Source: Ascidia mentula | Taxonomy: Eukaryota > Chordata > Ascidiacea > Phlebobranchia > Ascidiidae | Direction of reading: 5' to 3' | Length of the DNA: 64,000 bases | NCBI GenBank assembly: GCA_947561715.1 | Contig: OX387203.1 | Coordinates: 15,996,001 to 16,060,000 of the forward strand | Shown: positions 23,058 through 34,746 of the stretch, piece after piece | Layout of the letters: every line of letters begins with the position of its first letter | Position numbering within the stretch: position 1 is the stretch's first letter | Made by a program: the position numbers and the translations under genes | Notes under the pieces: generated by a model | The model's input: only the letters and a program-made list of their open reading frames with translations | The model's database searches: none | Told to the model about the DNA's origin: nothing

Positions 23058-23992
23058 AACAAATTGAAAGCACACAAGACGGTGCAAACACAGATGAAGA
23101 CAACACCATACAGAGAACATTACAAAAAACGGGTAATTCAAATTACGAAGGACAAACATTTTATGAAGAAATGAATTGAAGATCTATCAACTAAACCGAA
23201 TAAAAAAACTTTGAACATGTGAAAACTAAACCCGATAGATAGTTAACTGTTTCTGTTTTAGATAAAAACATCGATCCTACCCCACTCATAAAAAAATACG
23301 TGAGTTTGTTGAAGAAAGGAGAATATTCTGAAGCAAACGAAACAAGGAACAAACTTTCAAAGTCACTTGAAGGTCTTGGGGCAACTGCAGAAGATTTAAA
23401 AGCAATTGGAGATGAAAGCAGAAAAGAGGGAAATTGTTTGGAATCGATTTTATTTTTTCATCTTTCATCGCAACTATATGAAAAACAAGATGGGATAAAA
23501 GGTGCGAAGGGAGTGAAGAATTGTGTTTGGAATCTGAGACTCACAATCCAAGATTTACTGAAACAAAACTACAAAAACAAACGAATAGTAGGTGATTACG
23601 TGATTCCACTCATGGAAGAGATCGGATTCGAAATACAAAATGTTAGAAACGTGGAAAAAGAAGTTTTGTGTTTATGCCAAGTTGAATGTTTGCTCAGGAT
23701 TGAATTGAGTCAACATTTAATTGAAGATTATTCGTCGGAAGAAGAAACAATTAAACTTGGACTTGAAATGATGAAAAAACAGTTTGGTGAAAGCTCAGCA
23801 AAGCATCGAGTATTCGGACATTTGTTAAACAACCTTGGTCTTCTTTACGTAGAAACAAATCGTTCGAATGAAAGCATGGACGCTTACAAAAATGCAATCC
23901 AGGCTTACAGAATTGCAACGGACATCAATGATAAGGAGAGGAAGTATTTCATTGAATGGAGTGAAAACAATTTGCGACGAGTTAAAAAGTAA
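23058..23992 (+). CDS. TPR-type helical repeat protein, last two exons (copy 2)
   Basis: The main exon is 23262-23992 (phase 1 start, stop at 23990-23992, about 243 codons). A small preceding exon at 23058-23132 (phase 1 to phase 1, acidic, includes IESTQDGANTDEDN) joins it in frame. Another possible small exon, ending at about 22837 and encoding SAEDALSATTTKQSSPQEI, would also join in phase 1. The main exon repeats the organisation of copy 1: LESILFFHLSSQLYE, then VFGHLLNNLGLLYVETNRSN and an AIQAYRIATD helix. It is probably a cytosolic scaffold-like TPR protein. The more 5' exons are not identified. Confidence 0.6.
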
Positions 23993-24615
23993 CAGCAAGA
24001 TTTAGGATACTGTAGTTATTGCTGATTGTTGTTGAAATATTGCACTTTCATAACCACAAAATACATTACGAATATACAAAGTATGTAAAACGTTACAAAC
24101 TCCGTTAACATTTTAAAAGATTAATTTTTTTATACGCTGTTGTATTTATTGCACTTAAATCGTGCCATGGCTTTGCAACGAATTCATAGTTAACAAAACT
24201 AATTGATGCATAAAGGTCATATTGTTATGTAACTAAAGCCAAATTGGTCGTTGTGTTGTGTGTATATTCTAGTATATCGTCTTTGCTGGCGTTGGCCCAA
24301 TTCTGACCATGTCAACGCAAGTTTGCTTTGCCTTCAATGTATGTTGTACAACGTTGTTTCACACGCCGGACTGGCGCGACCATTTCCTCTCGGACCATCG
24401 TTTGCTTTTGCAAGTCCTGTTCTTGGTATTCTATACTCTATCGGTTGCCACGTAAACTGCTTATGTGAAAAGGATTGAAGTTAACATTGCCTGCCTTGTG
24501 TCCTCATATTGGCACTTGGTAAGAATAAAATTGTATGTACAAATTGGAAGATTGATTAGTTCGACCATAAACTCTAAAGTGAGGTTCACCTTGGAACTCT
24601 TTGCCTAAATTAACG
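23993..24615. other. Intergenic, nothing recognised
   Basis: The 3' flank of the TPR gene up to the LINE tail. The open frame at 24251-24478 has no recognisable feature. Confidence 0.5.
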
Positions 24616-25223
24616 CTACCAAATCAAATCAAATCAAATCATGTTTATTTTTGCGAGAAAAGCAACTACGCGACGAACAAAAAACAAGGAAATGAAATGG
24701 CATGGGCACCGATAAAACCATGAAGGTTATGGAGTCAGGCGCCCATGTAAAGGTGATTTCCTCACGGAGAATCACCGTCTGCCGTAGGATCGCAGCCAGT
24801 CGCACTGGGAGGTGATGGGTTGCGACAAGCTGCATGTGACGAAAGGTGGCCACCCGGCTGTGCTGGCCAAAGCAAAACCCATCGAAACGCAAACGCCAAC
24901 TCGGTTCTCAGAACGCTTCCTTTGATCCACATCGACAGACCTTAACGTCCCGAGGACAGTCCAAACGTGGTGGTTTTGGTTGGAGATGGTCGGGATCGTA
25001 TAGAGGTTGCGCTTGTTGAATCATCGTAGGTCTTGCTGATGATCAATCGCACGTTGGTGTGCAGCGCTCCTAGGTCTGAAACAACAACGGATCCTACGGC
25101 AGTAAATTGTTCATTTAGGCGTAGAGTGTACAGTGGAATATAGATAAAAACACAAATAAAAAAAGACAGAAGAAACGCAATAAACGACAAGAGGACTACA
25201 AGAAAAAAGTGAAAAACGGACTG

Positions 25224-28162
25224 CTAACTGGGTGGATGAAAAAGGAAGTTAATACTGAGATGTGAAACATTGGCGGATTTTTTTTTAAATGATGGACGTG
25301 AGAGCGATCTAATGGAAGGGTTTATTTCCTCCCATATCTGTGGACCCCTAAGTTTTAGCATGCGTAAGCCGAAGGTGGTGTTAACTCTTGGGTATAAGGA
25401 ATTGTAGGAGGCCGGTAGATTGCCGGTATTGAAATCGTGCATTACTTTGGCCAGTTCGAGTTTGTAAATTTCTCTAATTTTTGTGAGATCTAATTTCTTG
25501 TATAATGGCGTGACGTGGCTTTGAAAGGAACTAAAGGTTATGGAGCGGAGTATGTTATTATGAATGGTGTTGAGTTTTTTCAGTGAGAGTGCCGATCCTC
25601 CACCCCAAGCACCAATAGCGTACTGAATATGGGAATATACAAATGAATAGTAAACATTTCTCAACGTTTTAACGTCAAGATAATTTCGCAACTGAAAAAA
25701 AGTGCCGCATGCTTGTGACAATTTCTTTTCTAAATAATGAATGTGAGTTGTCCAGGTTAGTTTGTCATCAATGTATACACCGAGGTACTTAATATTATCT
25801 GATCGCAAAAGTTTTTCATGACCGATGGTGACGGTGAAATTGCCAGTGCTTGAGGTGGAAGGGGAAAACAACAGGAACTTTGTTTTCCGAATGTTGAGAG
25901 AAAGTCGATTGTGCCTTAACCAGTTATCAACATTTGTGAGTTGTTCGTTAACACGGGATTGTAAGTCAATAAGTGAAGGGGAGGTCATTGAAAGAACCGT
26001 GTCGTCAGCAAACAATTTGGTTGTAAAAGAGGATACTTGCGGAAGGTCATTGATGTACAATAAAAAAAGTAAAGGAGCTAATGGCGAACCCTGTGGGCAA
26101 CCGCATGTTATGGGTTTAATATCCGACACAGAATTTCCTATTCTAGTGCATTGACTTCTACCTACAAGGTAACTGCGGATTAAGTGTAGGGTATTTCCCC
26201 TAATTCCATACCGGCGCTCTAACTTTTCCAACAACTTCTCGTGATTTACGGTGTCGAATGCCTTAGACAGGTCAAGAAAAATGGCGCATGTAAACTGTTT
26301 ATTGTCAAAAGATTCTAACAGCTTCTCGTAAATATCGTAAATGGCGAGTGACGTGGAATGTTTGCTTCTAAATCCGTATTGATGCTGTGAAATTAACTTA
26401 CTTTTTTCAAGGTAGTTATATCGGCGGCTGTGAATAATTTTTTCAAAAATTTTTGCAAAAGGGGACAATAATGATATTGGCCTGTAATTAGTGCACTCAC
26501 TCACAGAACCATTTTTGTGTATGGGAATTACTTCTGCCGACTTAAGAACTACGGGATATTGTCCATTACGAATACACCAGTTATAGGCCTACACCTCCGA
26601 CAGGAAGGGTGAAATTATGCATTTAACTAACTTAATGAACTTTATGGGGATGTCATGAGATGGTACCGATTTTGTTGCATCCAAAAGGGATATATACATT
26701 TCTATCTCGTCTGGTGTTGTTTCATAGAAGAAGAAGGATGAAGACACATTGCCACTTAAAGCAACAGCTGGGAGGGGCTTGTCTGGAGGTGGTATGGAGA
26801 GTGCAATGCTATTTCCTATGCTGGCAAAGAAGGAATTGAAAGTGTTCGATATAATTGAAGGGTCATGTGACATATTTCCATGGTTTGTTCTTACAACAGT
26901 GGGTTTATGGGGTTTGGACTGTTTACGCTGCAATATACAGTTGATTATTTTCCATATTCCAGCAATGTCTTTTTCACTACCTTTTAGTTTTTTCTTGTAA
27001 AAAATGATTTTCGCTTGTTTCATTACATGGTTCAAACGGTTTCTGTATGCCTTATATTGGTTATATTTGCTAATACTGGAAAAATGTGATTTGCATAACA
27101 TGTGAAAAAGTCTATTTTTTTTCTTAATGGAAGTGTATATAGCTTTGCTTATCCATGGTTTCTGTGCTAGTTTCCTTCTTCTTCTGGACAGGTGGGATAG
27201 TGGTGCATGATGTTGTAAAATGGAAATAAAGTTTTGGACAAAATGAGTAAATTGACCAATAGGGTTTTGGTTGGAATGAGTTAAGCTTTCAATCAGAAAG
27301 TTTATGTCTTGCATTAGGTTTGGGGCAGAAAAATGTTGCATATCTCTAACAAGTATTTTCTCTAGTGGTTTACTGAGGGCTACTGTGTGGAGTATAATAA
27401 ATATTCCAAGATGGTCAGATATGTCTGATGTAATAATACCAGATTTAAACTTTACATTGGAATTACTAGAGAAAAAATTATCAATTAGAGTTGCACTGTG
27501 GGGAGTTATCCTGGTAGGTTGGCATATCAGAGGTGTATAACTGTACGAGGAAAGGGTATCTATGAAATTACGCACTGAGTCAGAACTGTTATGTTTCATC
27601 AAGTCAATGTTAAAATCACCACCAATATAAACTGGAATATTATGTTTATTAAGATCATGTAGGGTTTGGGAAAGTGCATCTTGGAATGAGTCATGAGAGT
27701 ATGTGGGATGTCTGTATATTACATCAAGGACAATTTGTTGTTTCTTATGTGATAATTCAACCCATAAGTTTTCACTATCTTGACAAAGGAGTGTGATGTC
27801 ATGCCTTATGTGATATGAAAGTGACTGTTTAATGTACATTCCTACACCGCCCGCATTAGAAACTGTGTCAATGTGGCAAAATTCATACCCTTCAATATCT
27901 GTGGTGTAAATAACACTATGCTTCATTCTCGTTTCGGTTATCATTATTATTTCAGGAATTTTAAACATATTTGATATCCAATTCTCTAAATCATCTTTGT
28001 GTTTTTTAAACTGCAAATGTTAATGTGGATAATATATAGATCATTCTCCAACATATTTCTCAGTGTCATATCCAGTGATGCATGATCATAGTACTGTGAG
28101 TGAGTGTGTTCATTACTAGCCAAAAAACATAGGTCTGGGGACTTAGTTGTAAACTGGGCCAT
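25224..28162 (-). pseudogene. LINE ORF2 (endonuclease-reverse transcriptase) with one frameshift and one stop
   Basis: The frame starts at the ATG complementary to 28160-28162. The first endonuclease motif (HINICSL) is followed by a one-base loss in an A run near 28006-28011, after which the main frame continues with ITETRMKHS, GGDFNIDLM and SDHLGIF, the endonuclease active-site blocks. An in-frame TAG at 26591-26589 separates this from the reverse transcriptase, which keeps its motifs: AIFLDLSKAFDTVNH (A), GCPQGSPLAPLLFLLYIND (B), LFADDTVL (C, catalytic Asp pair) and YLGVYIDDKLTW (E). The last about 120 residues are the usual helical thumb and tail. With both lesions this copy should not make a full ORF2 product; otherwise it is well preserved. 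Confidence 0.85.
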
Positions 28163-28236
28163 CAAGAGGAGGTATTACTAATAATGAAATCATTGATACA
28201 ACATATAAAACAAACATACAGCTACATAAGAATATA

Positions 28237-29016
28237 TTATAGAATTTTGTGACGTACCAAATCATTGTCATTGCGAATGACAATGACATTGCTCTCTTCA
28301 TCCTTCTTCAAATAAGTTGTTCCATTCCGAGTCCAGATGTGGTGGAAGTGGTGCTCCCGTTTGTACCGGAGACAGGTGTTGAATCTGTCCCGGTTCCTCT
28401 TTGTCAAGCTCTCATTGACAAAAATCTGCTTCTCTGGAGCCACACCTCGGTTGACCGCCTTTAGTTTATGCCTGTTGAAGTAAATGGCATCCCGCAGTTT
28501 CCTATTTATAAATTTAGCAATGATTACTGGCCTTGGGTGATCTTTTGACGGTCTTCGCAGTCGATGGGATATGCTGATGTCATGTTTTGTAACAGTGACA
28601 TCCAGCTTCCTCGCGACAGAGATGACCAGGTCGTCGGTGCTCTCCTCATCTGAGTAGGGAAGGCCTTTAAACTCCAGGCATGGCCGACGGCCATACTGCT
28701 CCAAATCATTAATGGATTGCTCATTTGAAGCAGAGCTTGCCTGGAGTTCCGTTACGGCCTTCTTTAACTCCCTGTTCTCAGATTGGAGGGAGTGAATCAC
28801 CACTTCGTTTGTGGAGAGCTTCTTCTTCATCTCCTCAAACTTCTCTTGGAGAAAGGCCTGACTCTTCCGCATCTCTTTCATCTCCAGCACCAGCTCCTTC
28901 AGGGTGTTGTCAGTGGAGTTCTTGCTCTCCCGTACTTCATCTCTCAGTGAGTCGATGCGGTCAAGGACAGCAGATTGCTCCTTGTCTTTCTTTGAACGCT
29001 GTGACATCTTATGCAC
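28237..29016 (-). CDS. LINE ORF1 protein (coiled coil plus RNA-binding-like domain)
   Basis: An intact frame of 259 residues. Residues about 8-110 are a long heptad-rich coiled coil (SLRDEVRESKNSTDNTLKEL and following). A domain of the L1/CR1 ORF1 type then begins at about 113: QYGRRPCLEFKGLPYSDEES, with LRRPSKDHPRPVIIAKFINR at about 165-185, as in RRM-like ORF1 proteins. The basic C-terminus includes a Phe/His/Trp-rich segment. Such proteins form trimers, coat the element RNA and act as nucleic acid chaperones. The frame is uninterrupted and the spacing to ORF2 is short. Confidence 0.8.
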   Translation of the reverse strand: MHKMSQRSKKDKEQSAVLDRIDSLRDEVRESKNSTDNTLKELVLEMKEMRKSQAFLQEKFEEMKKKLSTNEVVIHSLQSENRELKKAVTELQASSASNEQSINDLEQYGRRPCLEFKGLPYSDEESTDDLVISVARKLDVTVTKHDISISHRLRRPSKDHPRPVIIAKFINRKLRDAIYFNRHKLKAVNRGVAPEKQIFVNESLTKRNRDRFNTCLRYKREHHFHHIWTRNGTTYLKKDEESNVIVIRNDNDLVRHKIL

Positions 29017-29040
29017 AGTTAGTCTATTCTTACAGGAAGT

Positions 29041-30839
29041 AGGTTAGCAGAAACAAAGTTTAAATAGATGTAATATAACAACAATAATAATAATAAAGGT
29101 CAGTAATATCAATGTACTTAACTTTTGTAGAAATTCCTTCAATGTCGTTGAACAGAAAAAAACAGCAGTATTTGTTCAGCAGTATGTACGCTCTATTTGT
29201 CTAAGTCTGTGAACCTTATTCAAATAGAACCTATTGCTACCTATTGCAGCCTACAAACAGACTTGCAAGTTATACATGTGAATGTTGCAGAACTTAGTTG
29301 AATCACTACGCAGCATTCTGCTTAGACATGCACAGTTAAGCTTTTCTACAAACTCCAATAGCCTTCTGTTATCTAGCTAGACGACAGACCAAAAAATCGG
29401 GCATGAACTCACAAACACCTGGTAGTAGGAGATGTAAGTAAAAGTAGCAATGATCATAAATTCACCGGAACCAGCTGAATTTATAGGATGTAAGCAAAGA
29501 TACCTACGACCTATTTTGGAAGTTCGTTTCGTAGAGACCGCGTGAGCTCATAGGAGAAGTGGCATTCGGAGTGTCCCTGTATTTATTTAGAGAAATCACC
29601 GAGGACCTCAAATTATGTCAAGTGAGCTGGTTTGACCTGTTGGTCTTATCAATGCAGATTTTCGACAATCACCCCCGCCAAGCGGCCAGGTGAAGACGAC
29701 TGTAGACACAACAAACTACGTGCAAACCCTACGACCAAGCAAAAGTTAAAACCTGGCGCAAGATTGTCAAGAGTCTCCATCAAGCTGATGACGTAATAGA
29801 TCGAAACAGTGGCCTTGTCTGGAGCTAACTTGAAACATTTATTTGCTGCATTGAGTGGAGATGCGTGTAAGTTATGAATGGGGGGTGACAATCGCGACAC
29901 CAAAAAAAACATTTTAGAAGGTTTTTTGCTGTCACAATTCAAAGGGAACTGTTGGGGTGATAATACGACAATAATGACAACTTGGGTCGAAAAGCACAAT
30001 ACAGGAACCCTTACACAGAGGCAAACGATGCAACTATGAACACATTTCTTTCAAATAATTCAAGAAAGTGACTTATTTGAGGAAGTTAAAACACCAAGCA
30101 ATAAAATTTATAATTTTTTTGGGGGAAGTCCTCTGCGTCAAAACCCTCTATGATCGAACCATCTGTAAAAGTTAAAGTTGCAGTTTACATTTTATAACAT
30201 GTATAAGAGTGGCTTGCAAACGCTATGTCCGATCTCCGTTACCTGAAGTTGATCCAGGGGTGTAGATAACTTTCATCTATTTCTATATGCTTGAGCTACA
30301 GACAGTAGTTCACACTGTTAAGCGCACGTTGCGTCATGTGTAGTCATTAATATTGGATTTTGTTTACTGCTTGGAGCAACTACAAAGACAAAACACCCCT
30401 CATCAGTGAGGTTTTGTTTGCAAGACCTACATAAGGCTGAATGTGCCGAAAGTTTATACCAGTTGCATTAAATTCGTGATTCCAGCTTGTTAAAATAAAC
30501 AATAAAACTAGGAAGCACACCCTGTACTGCTGCCTTCTCTATACTCTTGTGACTCGAGTGGCACATAAATTGGACGAATGACGTGAACTCACAACGTAAC
30601 TACACCCCCAGCACGAACGCACGACGTTAACACAACGCAGAACGTAATAAAAGCAATAATAAAAACGTATGAAAAAAATGTTACAATCGAAGAACTCAAC
30701 CATAAAATGGCAACAAAATATCATTCAACGAATCCTGGGAATGATCATTTTTGGAATGATAAATGAAGCTTGGGTAAGGTTAATCATTTGGCTTCGCAAA
30801 CATCCAGCCTGTTTTGTATGTTATTTATTTTGTTGTCCG
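29041..30839. other. Intergenic, nothing recognised
   Basis: Sequence upstream of the LINE ORF1 and before the gypsy LTR. It may include the LINE 5' UTR and the rest of the gypsy 5' LTR, whose start I cannot fix. The minus open frame 29649-29999 has no recognisable domain. Confidence 0.4.
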
Positions 30840-33640
30840 CAAGATGTCGCCCTGGACGAGACGCTATAAAAGTGTCGATCGACCTTCAAATAAACCTTAC
30901 CTTTATCTGGGAGTTGCTACGTACATAACATGGTGTCAGAAGTTAACGACTAATATTGGAGAAATCGTTGTTTCTGCCGAAGCAGATGGTGTGGGATGGC
31001 AATGTGGCCGAAAATTGGACGAAATTTGTTTTGGGGTTTCGTTCATATGTGACGGCAATTGGGTATGGAAGCAAAACTGACAAAATTCGATGAGGGTGAC
31101 GAAGCACGGTATGTAGCCGTAATTCACCTGTTTGGGCTATATTTCTGTCCAAAACGAAATGTCCCTTAAGAGATATGTTTTTTTCTCGACGTCAACATCA
31201 AGGCGAACCCATTGACCAACGCATAAGGGAATTGAAGAAGCTTTCTGGAAGTTATGAATTTGAAACTTTGCAAGATTCGTAAATCTGCACAAATTTGTGT
31301 TACAATTCAAACGGTGCAAAAGTTTTACAAACGTTTCAAAGCTGGGCTTGATGTGGTGCGCTGGAATGCGCGTGAATTGTAACGGCATATGCCTCAATAA
31401 GTCGTGTTTATATTGTGCTCTATGTCACGTGGCAAGGTAGTGTCCGGCTTGGGGAACCTTCTGCTTTCGATGTGGTGGTAAAAACCACTTTGCTCGGTGC
31501 TGTCAAGAAACACTGCATCAAACTTTGTTATTCTTTGTTGTATTTTGTACCAAATTATAATTACGTCGCGTACATGCGCATATGGTTTTGGGTTTAGTAA
31601 TCAAATCGACGTTTTTAAATGTCCTGTCCATTCAAATATGTTATAAATATCAACATGACCATAAGCTAAAGGAGAAGAAAAAAGATACGCAATCGAAGCA
31701 CAGGTCTTGTTGTCAACGACGTTTAAGGTATGTTTTATCGTTCGTCATTGTTTTTATTCTAAGTAGTTTGATAGTCATAGGAGTCGAGATACCTTTTTGC
31801 ACACGTGTGACGTCCCTGCAACAACACAGCGACAGGATCGAGGAATTTCACCCGCAAGTGATGTTAATTTAGTAAGTGACGTTGTTACTAAAAATGACTG
31901 GCTAGTAAATATGAGGTCACAAAACCATTGTTTTCTCGGGAAAATTGACACTGGAGCTCAAGTTAATGTAATTTGCTTGAGAGACATTTCCATTCTTCCA
32001 CAATGTAAAGTACTAATAAGAAAAACACATGTCAAATTGTACTCCTATACTCGACATGTTATACTAACTTGTGGGGAATGCTGCTTATCAGTTGAATACA
32101 ATGGTGGGAAATTCACTTATGTAGTGGTGAAGCAAAACTCAGTCCCAATTATTGGTTTGTGCGGAGCTGAGGTTTTGGGTTTAATCAAAAGATTTAACAG
32201 TTGTTATCTCGGAATATTTTAACATATTGCTTAAATTCAGAGACATATTTGATGGCTTGGGATGTGTTCCAGGATTTTACACCATAAGAGTTGATGAATC
32301 CTTTCCGGCTGTAGTCCGTCCCTGTCGCAAAATTCCGTTTGCTTCTAAAGAAAATTGCAACAAGAGCTGAATTGAATGGAACGTCTTGGAGTAATTCTTA
32401 AAATTAATGAACCGAGGCCGTGGGTAAACTCTCTTGTACTAATTAAGAAAACAAATGGCTCGCTTCGTGTTTGCATGATTTGCACATGCCTTTGTTTGTT
32501 GTATTGGTAAGGCATTTGTCAGCAATGACGTTTAGGACTTGCAATATGTACCCTTGAACAGAACCAATTTCTTGTAGGCTTTGTCCAGATGCTAGACATT
32601 TTGCATACATGCAAATCATAACTCCACAACTAGATCCATCTGGCTCTGTTTCTTTGCAAGGCATTGTCATTGGATTGATGTGAATCAATGTTCTCCGTTC
32701 AGTATCAACCCAGGGTATAAAAATAGCCTTTTTGTCGCAATTAAACACCTTCCGAAATGGTTTTAATTGAAACTCTTCTTTGTAATGCTTGAGCTACAGT
32801 TGAACAGGCATACATGATGTGTTCATACACGCAAGTTAATTGCCATAAGTAGCGGAAAATATTATAAATAATCCTGAGTCATCTGTCTATTTAGAGTATA
32901 ATATTTTGTACTAATCCGTTACTGAGTCTCTGTTAGCCATAGAGATTATACAGGCGATTCAAAGAAATCAAACTCTCATTTGCATAAGTAGTGGTTGATA
33001 ATTTCATCATAAACCCAACCAATGTTAAATCGGCTGTCATGCTTTTGCAAAACACAAAGTTCAGTTGCAGGCAATGCATCATCAAGCGATTTCAATTCTA
33101 AAAAGGAGCTTGAATGAGGTCCATTTCGCCAGGTTTTTTAATGAATTATAATTTTTAATTGAAGTCATTTTGATTTCTGCTGGTTTTAGGACACTGAGGT
33201 TCCTTCATGATATGTGCATTTCAAAAAGAGGACTGAAATGGGCAACTTTCAGTGTTAATTTGTTGTTTCTTTTTATCCTATTTACACATAGGATAGAGTG
33301 TGCTAACTTTGTGCAACGGTTGCATAATATTTGCATACTTTCCAACACGAGAGGAAAATGGATTTGATTTGGTTCGTGGCATGGTTTAAACAAGCAAGAT
33401 ACAGAGTGGGCTCGGTTTATCTTCTGAAAGAGGTCCGCTGTTCACGTCTAAATTGTGAAAAAACATTTGCTAAGTCATGGGAATGAAACATCGATGCTCT
33501 ACGGCGTTCCACCCACAGACTAACGGATTGGTGGAACGATTTCATCGTCAACTGAGAGGCAGTCTGCTAGATCGGCTAATCCAAATTGGATTGACGAGCT
33601 GACTTGGGTACCTTTCGTGAGGGTATTTATAACATTTTTT
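30840..33640 (+). mobile_element. Decayed Ty3/gypsy-type LTR retrotransposon
   Basis: In order: an LTR end with TATAAAAG (about 30864) and AATAAA, ending in CA at 30930; a primer-binding-like TGGTGTCAGAAGT from 30931 (3' end of a Leu-type tRNA); gag pieces including RELKKLSGSYEFETLQDS (about 31210-31278); a CCHC zinc knuckle CFRCGGKNHFARC (31462-31500, CX2CX4HX4C); aspartic protease with DTGAQ (31947); the start of reverse transcriptase, including IRVDESFPAVVRPCRKIPFA (about 32288-32345); and integrase core pieces SERGPLFTS and AFHPQTNGLVERFHRQL (about 33430-33560). Many stops and frame changes are present and most of the RT/RNase H is missing, replaced by the inverted Ulp1-like segment. It is inactive. 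No 3' LTR was found. Confidence 0.75.
32443..33110 (-). pseudogene. Ulp1/SENP-like (C48) cysteine protease fragment
   Basis: On the minus strand, WVYDEIINHYL (about 33020-32990) is the conserved start of Ulp1-type proteases, and the frame at 32748-32443 contains the catalytic-Cys block DGSSCGVMICMYAKCLASGQ (about 32640-32580), preceded by a YPGL/DTERRTLIHINP strand. Ulp1-family enzymes cleave SUMO-like modifiers; transposon-encoded relatives are common in animal DNA transposons. Stops and frameshifts separate the two parts, so this is a pseudogene. It replaces the middle of the gypsy pol in the opposite orientation, which suggests that an unidentified element inserted there. Confidence 0.6.
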
Positions 33641-34336
33641 AAACATAGGAAATATCTAATATGCGCAAGATTAATGAAATGTCGATTTGATTATTAATCT
33701 CAAAGCCGATTTACCCATATGTTACAGAAAAGCGAGGCGATTGACCCAGAAAACCATATGCGAATGTACGTCAAAAGTCAAAATATGGCACAAAAAATAT
33801 ACACATTTTAATTTTTTTTATATTCCGCCAGCGCGCGAGCTCGCCAGCCCAAAGTTTCACTCTCTGTATGGAAGCCAATTCGCTTGCGTGTGAGGTCACG
33901 GGCGTACGCTACGCTCGCGACGGTTTCTATGTGGAGCCGGGCTAAAAGCTCAAAAGCTCGAGCCTCGTGACCCCTTGCTTGTGTTTTTGTGTACATAAAT
34001 TTTTTGGAAGTCATATCTAGTTTGTGGTAACTTCGTTTCCATACATGCTAGACCTTTTGCTTTACCTTGTTTTTTTACGTTGCTTTTGTTTTTACGCTCC
34101 GCAGAAACTGGTGATGCCTTTCTCAGGGCGAAATACACCTTTCTGCTAATAAATATCTTTATAGATCTCTGCCAGATTGATATTTACAGTTTTATTCAGT
34201 AACTATCAATTCTGAGACATCTCTTACTTGTCGACGCTTACCACTACGCAAATTAGGCATGGTACAGGGCACCGCCTTGAACTTTTCTTCTGTATCTGTA
34301 ATATTCTCGGAGAATATGTCGGTGCATTCTGTTCAG
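33641..34336. other. Intergenic, nothing recognised
   Basis: Sequence between the gypsy integrase remnant and the first EGF/FN3 fragment. A locally GC-richer patch at about 33825-33950 has no gene I can identify. Confidence 0.5.
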
Positions 34337-34746
34337 ATATCGACGAATGCTCGTAGAACATGCATAACTGCAAATGTCAACACCATTCACAACTGTGGAA
34401 AAAGCGAATACGACAGTCTCTGTCATAGCTATGAGTCCAAACACATGAACTTACAAACTATGCAATAGAAATAACCTAAAGTTTTTTTGTGCAGGGGACC
34501 CAGAATACGGTAGTATTGTTGGTGATGGGTCAGACTTCGTCAACATTTCTTGGTCCAGAAATGTTGAAGCCTGTCTTAAATTTTTCTATGACGTCAGTGT
34601 TTGGAGGGAAGAAACATTAGTAACTAGTTGCAGCCATCTTCGCAACAGACGTGCAGCTTTCGGCAACTTACAACCCAACACACAATACGTCATCACCGTT
34701 TCTACAACGGGAACAAACGCCACCCACAGTATAAGTGTTTACACAG
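34337..34746 (+). pseudogene. Decayed upstream fragment of the EGF/FN3 gene family
   Basis: A piece of the third calcium-binding EGF exon starts at 34337 (IDECS) but has a TAG at 34354-34356 in place of the Gln codon of the intact copies. It is then fused by deletion to the second half of the following Cys-rich exon (NCGKSEYDSLCHSYES at about 34395-34440). The next exon (34495-34746), an FN3 module with ISWSRN and NLQPNTQYVITV words, remains open and keeps both splice sites. No signal peptide exon or other modules are present upstream. This is a relic of a former unit of the tandem array. Confidence 0.75.

Larger units (their letters stand above)
24617..29040 (-). mobile_element. Nearly full-length CR1/Jockey-like non-LTR retrotransposon (LINE)
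   Basis: On the minus strand the order is ORF1 (29016-28237), a 74-bp gap, ORF2 (28162-25224), a 3' UTR of about 600 bp and a microsatellite tail. The tail appears on the plus strand as repeated AAATC (24621-24640), that is (GATTT)n on the element strand, as in CR1/L2-type elements that end in short tandem repeats rather than poly(A). ORF2 has apurinic-like endonuclease and reverse transcriptase but no RNase H domain. The element carries only two visible lesions, so it is young. The 5' limit is uncertain; I see no target duplication. Confidence 0.85.

Noticed and set aside
21490..30130. Similarity between about 21,495-21,745 and about 29,878-30,125 (GGGGGGTGACAAT and GTTAAAACACCAA at matching spacing)
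   Set aside because: Only the two short end words match; the roughly 190 bp between them do not align by eye, so a repeat family is not supported.
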